From JBFWWP01 sp050246115 (GTDB lineage: Bacteria > Planctomycetota > UBA8108 > UBA1146 > JAJFFE01): a stretch of DNA of 64,000 nucleotides. Below the pieces are notes generated by a model. That model saw only the letters and a program-made list of their open reading frames with translations, searched no databases and was not told the origin of the DNA. Both the position numbers and the translations under genes were made by a program. Numbering within the stretch: position 1 is the first letter of the stretch; every line of letters begins with the position of its first letter. Below are positions 1-7,455 of this stretch, in pieces. Location of the stretch: the NCBI GenBank assembly GCA_050246115.1, contig JBFWWP010000019.1:53614-117613 (forward strand). The letters run 5' to 3'.

Positions 1-1158
1 CTCGAGGAAACGAATCAGTGCGGCTTGGTCGTTCGCGCTCAAGCCGACGAAGGCGGCGCGCACGTTCGCGGCCTCGCCATCGTGGCGCAGCACTGCGGCC
101 AGCAGGGTTTCCGAAGCACCGTCATGGAAGTACGGAGCGGACAGGCGAATGCCCCACAACGGCGGCGTACGGTACATGCCAACGTCGGCACCCGGCTCCG
201 CCATGCCACGAAACGACGTCGGGTGCACGTCGTGAAGCAACAGGTCCGAGTAGAGGGGGACCGGTCCGTCGGGACTGTCGAGACTCGGGATGTGGCATTG
301 AGCGCACCCCACGGTCGCGAACAGCTGCTCGCCGAGGGCCACTTCCGGCGATGTCGACCCGGCACGTGGAGGAGCGGCGAGGTGCGTCAGGAAGAAGCGT
401 ACGTCCTCGAACTCGGGCGTGGTGATCTCAGGGTCGGATACGGGATCGGCGTCGCTGAACACCCCGAAGCCATTGCCGTTGTCGACCGTCGTGATTCCGA
501 GTTCTTCCCCGAGCGCGTCGTGGAGGAAGTCGTCGAGCGACGGTACCTGGGCCTTCCAGCCGAAGCGGCTGAGGGTCGGTAGTCCGCCGGCGCTGACGAA
601 ACGAGCAACGCCGCGAATCAGGTCACCATTGCTGTCCGTCGGATCCTCGTTCGCGAGGATGTTCGCCGCGGGAATCCGGTCCACCAGTCCCAGTCCGAGT
701 AGGGAAGGCGAGTTGCGGGTCTCGAACACGTCCGCGGTCGTCGCCGCTTCCTCTCGGCCCAGCACCAGCGGGTTACGGAGGCGACTCGCGATCTGTCCAC
801 CGGGAAGGTCTTGGAACGGTCCAATGCCGCCGTTGTCGAACCCGAAGCGCGTGACGTTCAGGTCCAAACCCCCGGCGCCGCCGATGATCGGGTCTTGATG
901 GCACGCGCGACAACTGTCGCCATTCATGTCGGGGCGACCAAGACCAGCGCTAGGACGCCAGTCCCGATCGAACACGCGGCGGCCGCGGGTCCACTGGTCG
1001 AGTTCGGCCGGCGTGAGGTCGCGGTCGGGTCCGCCGAGTGCCCCCACGGGCGGCACCGGCGTGGAATCGGTGATGGTCTCGGCGTCGGCTCGGAGCGAAG
1101 CCCCGGCCACCACGCAAGCGAACGCAATGCCGCTGAGGAAGAGGGTCGTGCGCTTCAT
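1..1158 (-). CDS. Di-heme oxidoreductase (DHOR/DUF1111-type), 3' end cut by window
   Basis: Exported c-type cytochrome of the DHOR (formerly DUF1111) family, distantly related to di-heme cytochrome c peroxidases; it would act in the periplasm or outside the cell. It opens with a Sec signal peptide (MKRTTLFLSGIAFACVVAG), then LTPAELDQWTRGRRVF, a first heme site CRACH and a second heme site CAQCH. The frame stays open to base 1 and ends at IRFLE, close to the IQFLESL end of the upstream paralogue, so only a few codons are missing. Its ATG overlaps the TAA of the upstream gene (TAATG), which implies translational coupling. Family is fairly certain; substrate unknown. Confidence 0.85.
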   Translation of the reverse strand, partial: MKRTTLFLSGIAFACVVAGASLRADAETITDSTPVPPVGALGGPDRDLTPAELDQWTRGRRVFDRDWRPSAGLGRPDMNGDSCRACHQDPIIGGAGGLDLNVTRFGFDNGGIGPFQDLPGGQIASRLRNPLVLGREEAATTADVFETRNSPSLLGLGLVDRIPAANILANEDPTDSNGDLIRGVARFVSAGGLPTLSRFGWKAQVPSLDDFLHDALGEELGITTVDNGNGFGVFSDADPVSDPEITTPEFEDVRFFLTHLAAPPRAGSTSPEVALGEQLFATVGCAQCHIPSLDSPDGPVPLYSDLLLHDVHPTSFRGMAEPGADVGMYRTPPLWGIRLSAPYFHDGASETLLAAVLRHDGEAANVRAAFVGLSANDQAALIRFLE

Positions 1159-2630
1159 TAGAGTGACTCCAGGAATTGAATGATGTCATCGCGCTCTTGC
1201 TGGGTCAGGCCGACGTAGACGTTCTTGATCGCCTCGGCTTCTCCCCCGTGCGCGACGATGGCTTCGTGCAAAGTACCCGCGGTGCCGTTGTGAAGGAATG
1301 GACCGGAGAGCGAGACTCCCCAGAGCGGTTGGGTGCGGAACTCGTTCTGCGTCGTGAACGGTTCGGGGAGGTTCGGCTGCGGGAACCCCTGGGAGATCCC
1401 GTCCGCGAGGCCCGGCCCCATGTCGTGGAGCAACAGATCGGTGTAGGCATTCAGTGGGCCCACGGAACTGGCAATCGTGGGTACATGGCATTTCGTGCAG
1501 CCGATGGTGTCGAAGAGGACTTCGCCGTTCAGGGCTGCCGAGGTGAAGGGCTTCGGGGTCGGCGGGCGCAGGAAGCGCGAGAACGCGATGACATCCGCCA
1601 TCTCCTGCACGCTCATCTCAGGATCCGGGACCGCATCGTTGTCGACCGTGGGGTCGTCCAAGCTCGAGCTCACTTGGAGGTTGCTCGTGGAACTCAGGTT
1701 CACGGCGCCGGCACTGCCCAAGACCGGATTGGTGGTGATTCCCATCTGGTTCATGGCGGCACCGCGAAGGAACGCCTCCAAGAAGTTGGCCTGGAGCTTG
1801 TAGCCGAAGCGCCCAATGTTGCCGAACCCGTCGGTGTTGTAGCGTCCGCTAATGCCGTCGGGGGTCATGGAGTCGTCGGGATCGGCCCGCGAAATGATCT
1901 CGGAGTTCGATACGAACTCGAACAGGCCGACACCGAAGAGCGGCGGCGCATTGCGCTGAGCCGGCGTGATGGGTAGTCCCGCGAAGTCGGCCGGAACGGC
2001 GACGCGCGGTTGCCCGGGTGGCGAGAAGCTCGGCAGCACGAGACTCGGGAGCAGCGGGTTCTGAATCGGGAACTGCGCACCCGGGAAGCCGATCCCCACC
2101 AAGAAGAAGTTGCGATAGTTGGGGGCGGAGCCGCCGACGACCGGGGTCTCGTGACACGCGACGCAAGATGTCGTGTTGAAGAACGGTCCGGTTCCCTCGG
2201 CACGCGTGAAGCGTTTGACGAACAGCTCCTTGCCGCGAGCGAAGGACTCCAACTCGGCCTCCGACAAGCCCGCGATGGGGCCGCCCAACGAACAAGCGTC
2301 GCTGCGCGCGCAGTCGAGCGCGTCCGTGGTGGCGTCCATGCCACAATCCGGGAACGGACCCGGAAGGCCAGGGCCGCCGCCGAACAAGTAGATGACCGTG
2401 AAGATCGCGTCGGCAATGTTCACGAGTCCGTCGTCGTTCGCGTCCATCGCATCTCGGCACGGCGCCCCGCCAGTTCCGAACAGATGCTCGAGTCCATACA
2501 GGGCGTCGGCGAGGTTGACCAGTGCGTCGCCGTTGCCGTCGCCACGGATGAACTCGGAACCCTGCGCGCCCAATGGGGCGGCGAGAGCGAGGAGCAGTAG
2601 GGCTGCTCCGCCCATTCGACACGGGTGCAC
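1158..2630 (-). CDS. Di-heme oxidoreductase (DHOR) with N-terminal dockerin-like module
   Basis: Second DHOR-type di-heme cytochrome, 490 aa. After a signal peptide (hydrophobic run GGAALLLLALAAPLGAQG) comes a two-repeat dockerin-like module (FIRGDGNGDALVNLADALYG, then DANDDGLVNIADAIF) with the cysteine tail seen in other proteins of this window. The catalytic part follows, with heme sites CVACH and CTKCH. I chose GTG at 2630 because AAGGAGG lies 5 nt upstream; an in-frame ATG at 2615 has no good Shine-Dalgarno site. The next gene overlaps the stop by one base, so the two DHOR proteins are co-expressed. Odd point: the module is N-terminal here, whereas most other carriers have it C-terminal. 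Confidence 0.85.
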   Translation of the reverse strand: MHPCRMGGAALLLLALAAPLGAQGSEFIRGDGNGDALVNLADALYGLEHLFGTGGAPCRDAMDANDDGLVNIADAIFTVIYLFGGGPGLPGPFPDCGMDATTDALDCARSDACSLGGPIAGLSEAELESFARGKELFVKRFTRAEGTGPFFNTTSCVACHETPVVGGSAPNYRNFFLVGIGFPGAQFPIQNPLLPSLVLPSFSPPGQPRVAVPADFAGLPITPAQRNAPPLFGVGLFEFVSNSEIISRADPDDSMTPDGISGRYNTDGFGNIGRFGYKLQANFLEAFLRGAAMNQMGITTNPVLGSAGAVNLSSTSNLQVSSSLDDPTVDNDAVPDPEMSVQEMADVIAFSRFLRPPTPKPFTSAALNGEVLFDTIGCTKCHVPTIASSVGPLNAYTDLLLHDMGPGLADGISQGFPQPNLPEPFTTQNEFRTQPLWGVSLSGPFLHNGTAGTLHEAIVAHGGEAEAIKNVYVGLTQQERDDIIQFLESL

Positions 2631-2642
2631 GTGTACCTCCTT

Positions 2643-3084
2643 GCACGGGTCGGGCGTCGGGCTTGGCCGCGCACCGGGAAAGAGCCGGCAATCCAGTTCA
2701 AGTTCCAGCGGGATTTCCCAAGAAGCCCACCCCCCCAAGGCCGAAGAACCTGCCGCGGCCCTGGGTGTGGGGGCTCAGTGGGGGCAATGCTACCACGGCC
2801 CCCGGACGCCGAGAACGCCCAAAGCTGCGGGCTCGGGAGGGGGTGTAGGGTTCCACCCTCGACCCTCGTCGGGGTTCGCGCTACCCCCGCAAAGCGCTTC
2901 TCGGGTGGGGCTTGGGTCGTACCGTCAGCGCGACGCGGTGCGGGCGACGGGGACTCTGCCCCAGCTCTTAATCTCTATGAGGGCGCGCGCATCGCGTCTG
3001 CGGCGCCACGTCTCGAGCGCGGGCTGCACCCCCAACACGCTCGCAACACGCTCGCCGCCGCGGCTCGAACCTGGGTGCTCCGGG
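2643..3084. other. Intergenic region, no gene seen
   Basis: About 440 bases between the 5' end of the DHOR operon and the 3' end of the penta-heme cytochrome gene, both on the minus strand. It should hold the DHOR promoter. I see no convincing sigma-70 boxes, hairpin terminator or RNA gene. Confidence 0.4.
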
Positions 3085-5043
3085 TCAGGGACAACCGCCC
3101 GTCAAGCAACCAAGACTGTCGATGCCCGGGTCGCTCCCGCAGTTCGGATAGGGGCTCGGCACCGGGGCGCCGAGGAACAAACCCAGGAGGGTTGCGACGG
3201 CGTCTGCGATATCGATCCGGCCGTCGTCGTTCCCGTCGCACGCGTCGGGACAGAGCGACTCGGGAGCCCCGGCCTGAAAGAGCAGCTCCAAAGTCCGGAT
3301 CACGTCCGCAAGATCCAACTGGCCGTTGCCATCGCAGTCGGTCCGAACGAAGTCTGCCGGCGGCAGCGCCAGCACCTCGATGTCGATTCTCACCGGCGGC
3401 CCTTTGCCGGTAGCGAGCCATTGGTTGTACAGGACCTCGCCCGCATTGTTGGTAATGTTCTGATCCCGCAGGAACGTGATGTACTCCTTCGAGGCGGTTT
3501 GGTAGTAGACCGCGACTTCGACGTCCGTTGCGGCAACGGGGATCGGGAAGAGCGAGTCATCCCAGTACTGACCATCGGCGTAGCTGTAGGCGACCGGACT
3601 CGCTTGGACGGCTTGGAAGCCCGAGTTCGTGAACCCACGCGGGGGAATTCGATTGTCTTTGTAGATCTTGTTGTTGAGCGCGAAGTGAAAGCTCTCACCC
3701 GCCGGGAGCCCGGTGGTCGCGGCCATGGCCGCGTCGAGCCCGAGCTTGGTCTCGTATACCTTGGTGCTGGCGGCGTCGAGATCGGCCTCGGCCCAGTCGT
3801 ACGCGCCGTGCTCCCGAACGAGCGTGCCGCTCGCGTCGTAGAACCGAACGTTGACCCAGATTCGCCGGCCTTCGGGATAACCCGACGGGAGCTTGTGCCC
3901 GGTTTGGTTGATCACGCGCACTTGGAGGTCGGTTCCGACGCGCGTCAGTTCCACGTCGGAGGCCCTCTCGAGCATGCTGATGTTGTTGCTCTTGGCGGCG
4001 TCGACCATCGCCTGGGAGAGGAAGGACGGCACATCGTAGAGCTCGAGCGTCACGTCGAGATTCAGGATGGAGTCGAGGATCCAGGTATGAGAACCGCTGA
4101 ACTCGTGGCGCGGCATGTCGGTCCGGACCGGTCCACTCAACCCACAGCCCCGCGCAGTGACGTCCGGCATGTGACAGTCCTGGCAGGTACTGACCGCGGA
4201 AAGATTGCCACCGAAACGTCCTCCCATGTCGATCGGCGCGACGGCGAAGGCGCTCATGGACCACTCGCTGTAGGTGCGTTCGATCGGGAACTCCTGAGTC
4301 TTGTCGTGCGTCGGGTGCGGCGCGTTCAGGTCGTTCACCACGTAGTCGTCCCCCGAGCGCGTGAACACCGGGTTGCTGACGTCGTGGCAAGTGGCGCACA
4401 GCAGCGCCTCGCGGTGGAAGGGTGACATCCGCCACTCATGGAACGCGAAGTTGGCGGGCAAAGTGAAGGGGCCGCGCCGGCGATCGAGTGGATCCATCAC
4501 GTACTGACCACTGTGGATGCTGGTGGGCGCGTTCGGCAATGCGGCCAGGATACCGGCGTCCTCCACGGGGTTGCCGGCCCCCGGGATGGGATCGACCATT
4601 CGATGGCACACGTGGCACGTGATGCCGTCGAGGTCACCCTGGAAACCGTCGAGGGCCGAGCCATCGGTGGGTTCGCTGCGCCCCCCGAGCCAGCCGACCG
4701 GCGAGTGGCACCGTAGGCAGAGATCGCCGACGAAGGCTGCGTCCTGTTCGGCGATCGCGAGGCATGCATAGAACAGCGGGTCACGTCCCGCCTGCGCCAT
4801 GATCGACGGTCGCCACGTGTCGACGATCGCGTGATCCGGATCGTAGTTGGCATGACAGAACCCGCAGCCGGTGGCCGCGAAGAGCGGATCGGTAATGGTC
4901 AACGGCTGCGTACCGGGCTGAAAGAAGTCGGTCAACGTCGTGGGCACGAGCGGCGGTATCGTGGTCTGCGCGTGGGAGCGCCGCTCGGCAGCGAAGAGCA
5001 GGCAAGCAATCGCGAGCATCCAAGTGACGACGACGGTTCTCAT
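3085..5043 (-). CDS. Exported penta-heme cytochrome c with C-terminal dockerin-like module
   Basis: Multiheme cytochrome of 652 aa. Signal peptide MRTVVVTWMLAIACLLFAAE, then five CXXCH heme sites (CGFCH, CLRCH, CHVCH, CATCH, CQDCH) in the first half, and a beta-rich region containing TGHKLPSGYPEGRRIW. The last ~90 residues are a dockerin-like module (FVRTDCDGNGQLDLADVIRT, DGNDDGRIDIADAV) ending CLTGGCP. Heme spacing and the TGHKLPSGYPEGRR stretch recall cytochrome c-554-like multiheme proteins, so electron transfer outside the inner membrane is likely; the partner is unknown. ATG at 5043 was chosen because it starts the signal peptide and has GGAG upstream; the frame remains open further upstream without a better start. 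Confidence 0.82.
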   Translation of the reverse strand: MRTVVVTWMLAIACLLFAAERRSHAQTTIPPLVPTTLTDFFQPGTQPLTITDPLFAATGCGFCHANYDPDHAIVDTWRPSIMAQAGRDPLFYACLAIAEQDAAFVGDLCLRCHSPVGWLGGRSEPTDGSALDGFQGDLDGITCHVCHRMVDPIPGAGNPVEDAGILAALPNAPTSIHSGQYVMDPLDRRRGPFTLPANFAFHEWRMSPFHREALLCATCHDVSNPVFTRSGDDYVVNDLNAPHPTHDKTQEFPIERTYSEWSMSAFAVAPIDMGGRFGGNLSAVSTCQDCHMPDVTARGCGLSGPVRTDMPRHEFSGSHTWILDSILNLDVTLELYDVPSFLSQAMVDAAKSNNISMLERASDVELTRVGTDLQVRVINQTGHKLPSGYPEGRRIWVNVRFYDASGTLVREHGAYDWAEADLDAASTKVYETKLGLDAAMAATTGLPAGESFHFALNNKIYKDNRIPPRGFTNSGFQAVQASPVAYSYADGQYWDDSLFPIPVAATDVEVAVYYQTASKEYITFLRDQNITNNAGEVLYNQWLATGKGPPVRIDIEVLALPPADFVRTDCDGNGQLDLADVIRTLELLFQAGAPESLCPDACDGNDDGRIDIADAVATLLGLFLGAPVPSPYPNCGSDPGIDSLGCLTGGCP

Positions 5044-5346
5044 GGGAGTCTCCGAAGCGGGTTGCGTTGTCGAGTGCCGGGAGCGCCCTCGGCAGCGGTC
5101 GGTCCCGAGGCCCGCTCCTGCGCGACCGAACCAACACTGGCTAACCATGCACCCAACCCACTTGGGTCCTGGATTCTCAGGGTTGAGATCGATTCGCAGA
5201 AGAGAGAAGCGCCCGACAGAGTCCATTCGGGGGGCAGATCCGCGGCCACGCTTCGATGCTGACGGCGGCTCCGACCTACTTGCCCCGTATGATAGCGTAG
5301 CCCAGTCGAATGCGACACGGCGCTTCCGAACTTCCCTGGCCTCACC
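5044..5346. other. Intergenic region, no gene seen
   Basis: About 300 bases separating the 5' end of the penta-heme cytochrome gene from the 3' end of the symporter gene, both minus strand. Presumed cytochrome promoter region. No hairpin with T-tract and no clear -35/-10 pair found. Confidence 0.35.
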
Positions 5347-6999
5347 TCAACGAGCCGTTGCTCGCGAGCGGGCTCCGTTGATCCACGAAAGCATCGAGCC
5401 AACTGCGACGACGGTCAGCGTCCCCACCGTGTTGAGGTACAAGAACGAGATCCCGTCGGTCCGCGCCGCAAACGCCACCACGATCATGCCCGTCATGAGT
5501 CCCCAGAAGGCTCCAAACGCCTCGACCTTGGGCAGCAGCGACAGTACGAACACCCCGAGCAGTGAGCCGTACACGTAAGAGCCAATGCGATTGACTTCTT
5601 CGATGACGGAACCCAAGCGCGAGACCGACAACGCGAAGGTCGTGGCGAGGCCGCCGATGAGCAGCGTCACCAAAGCCGACACGGTCACCAGGCGATGGCC
5701 GGAAAGGGGACCGGTGAAGCGCCCCGCGATGTCGACCAAAGTCACGGTCGTCATGGAGTTGAGCTCGGAGTCGACGCTGCTCAGCGCCGCAGCGAAGATC
5801 GCTGCCAGCAGCAGTCCGACCAAGCCCATGGGCAGGTAGTGGAGAACGAAGTGGGGGAACACGTAGTTCTCCTCCCCAGCGAGAGGCGCGATTTCCGCGC
5901 GGATCGTCGCCCGCGCAGTGAGCCGTTGCTGTAGGTCACGCGCCCGCTCGGGTGTGTCGGCCGGGTCTGCCTGCAGAAGCGCCCGCCCGGCCTCCGCGAC
6001 CGCCACAGAGGCTGAGTCGAGCCGGTTCAGCGCGTCGACCGCGGGCGGCCCCGAGAGCGGCGACGCGACGTCACTCGACGGGAAGAAGGTCGGGGGCATT
6101 GGAGCGAAGACATAGAACACGAACAGGAGGACGCCACACAGCAGCACCAGCGCTTGAAAGGGCAGCTTGCAGACGGCGTTGAGCAAGAGCGCTCCCTGCT
6201 TGTCTCGCAGCGATCGTCCCGCCAGGTACCGCTGAACCTGACTCTGATCGGTTCCGAAGTAGGACAAGAACAAGAAGAGCCCACCGATCAAGCTACTCCA
6301 CATGGTGTACTTCTCGCTGGGGTCCCAACGCCAATCGGCAATCGTCATGTGTCCGGTGACCGAAGCCAGGCGCAACGCCGAACCGAGGTCGATGTCCGCT
6401 GGCAGCCGTGACAGCAGCGCTCCCAGTGCGATCAGCAGCCCCACGATCATGATGGCAAACTGCTTGGTGTCCGTGGAGATCACCGCGCGCAGGCCCCCGA
6501 GACTCGTGTACAAGACGGCGATGCTGCCGGTGCCGACGATGATGGCCCAACTGGGTATCGTGAGGACCTTCCCGAGGATGATGGATGGGGTGTAGATCAC
6601 GACGCCGAGCGACAGGCAGCGTGGTACCAAGAACAGCGTCGCGGCCAACAGTCGAGTACGGTGGTCGAAGCGCTGTCCCAGGTATTCGTAGGCGGTGGTA
6701 ACCCTGAGCCGGTGGTAGAGCGGGACGATGCTGAAGATCAGAATCAGCATGGCGATCGGCAACGCGAGATAGAACTGCAGGAAGCGCATGCCTTGCTGCC
6801 AGCCGAGACCGGTGGTGCCGATCAACGTGATTGCCGATGCCTGGGTCGCTAGGATCGAGATGCCCATGGCCCACCAGGGCACGGACCGTCCCGCAAGGAA
6901 GTAGCCGTCGGGGTCGTCGTCGCGGCGGCGCTTGCGCACACCGTCCCAGATCACATACGCGAGAAACCCGACGAACAACGCCCAGTCGATGGCCGTCAT
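5347..6999 (-). CDS. Sodium:solute symporter (SSS family)
   Basis: Inner-membrane Na+-coupled transporter of 550 aa with about 13 hydrophobic helices. Family features: YFLAGRSVPWWAMGISILA near the N-terminus, TAYEYLGQRF, and SSVDSELNSMTTVTLVDI in a late helix-loop. A hydrophilic loop of roughly 90 residues (after FAPMPPTFFPSSD, before FPHFVLHYLPMGL) interrupts the second half, as in some solute:sodium symporters of Bacteroidetes and Planctomycetota. I chose ATG at 6999 (MTAIDWALFVGFLAYVIWDG) because it precedes the first membrane helix. It is divergent from the PIG-L deacetylase gene; similar pairings of an SSS transporter with a large PIG-L protein are, as I recall, common in Bacteroidetes, so substrate uptake and deacetylation may be linked. 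Substrate unknown. Confidence 0.85.
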   Translation of the reverse strand: MTAIDWALFVGFLAYVIWDGVRKRRRDDDPDGYFLAGRSVPWWAMGISILATQASAITLIGTTGLGWQQGMRFLQFYLALPIAMLILIFSIVPLYHRLRVTTAYEYLGQRFDHRTRLLAATLFLVPRCLSLGVVIYTPSIILGKVLTIPSWAIIVGTGSIAVLYTSLGGLRAVISTDTKQFAIMIVGLLIALGALLSRLPADIDLGSALRLASVTGHMTIADWRWDPSEKYTMWSSLIGGLFLFLSYFGTDQSQVQRYLAGRSLRDKQGALLLNAVCKLPFQALVLLCGVLLFVFYVFAPMPPTFFPSSDVASPLSGPPAVDALNRLDSASVAVAEAGRALLQADPADTPERARDLQQRLTARATIRAEIAPLAGEENYVFPHFVLHYLPMGLVGLLLAAIFAAALSSVDSELNSMTTVTLVDIAGRFTGPLSGHRLVTVSALVTLLIGGLATTFALSVSRLGSVIEEVNRIGSYVYGSLLGVFVLSLLPKVEAFGAFWGLMTGMIVVAFAARTDGISFLYLNTVGTLTVVAVGSMLSWINGARSRATAR

Positions 7000-7455
7000 G
7001 ACGGAGAAACCTCGTTGAAGCGCACGTCGCCGTTCGGGCCGCGCATGGCTGCGGATCCTGTCGTTGGCGCGGCCGCCGTCGACGACCCAGGAAAGGGCCT
7101 CCGCGTCTCTCGACCTGCGGGCAGAGGTCTCGTGGGGGCGATCACCGAACCCGGGAACCGTACCCAGCGCGGTTGCGTCCACCGGAGAGGTCCGGCAGGA
7201 TCGTCCTTCGGGCGATCTTGGTCAAGTACGATCCAGGTATGGCGAACCCGGAACCTCACGTGCGGGTACGTCGTCCTATCCGTCCCGAGGCGCAGTGCAT
7301 GGGGCGATGCTGGATCGGACGCGGTTCGGCGTCGTCACGTCGAGCCACCTTGTCGAACGCCAGGCCGGACTGCGCGCACGGACCGCGTCCACGGAGAGGA
7401 CCGTCGTTTGAAGTTGCATCCGCAGCGGCTCACGCCCCGGAGGGCTAGCCGCAAG
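7000..7455. other. Divergent promoter region, symporter / PIG-L deacetylase
   Basis: About 456 bases between two divergently transcribed genes, so both promoters should lie here. A plus-strand frame stays open through it in phase with the deacetylase, but its residues are low-complexity and arginine-rich and precede a clear signal peptide, so I leave it non-coding. Confidence 0.4.

Noticed and set aside
2392..4425. 677-codon open frame on the plus strand
   Set aside because: It lies antisense to the penta-heme cytochrome, which has a signal peptide and five CXXCH sites. The plus-strand product has no domain pattern; long opposite-strand frames are expected at this GC content.
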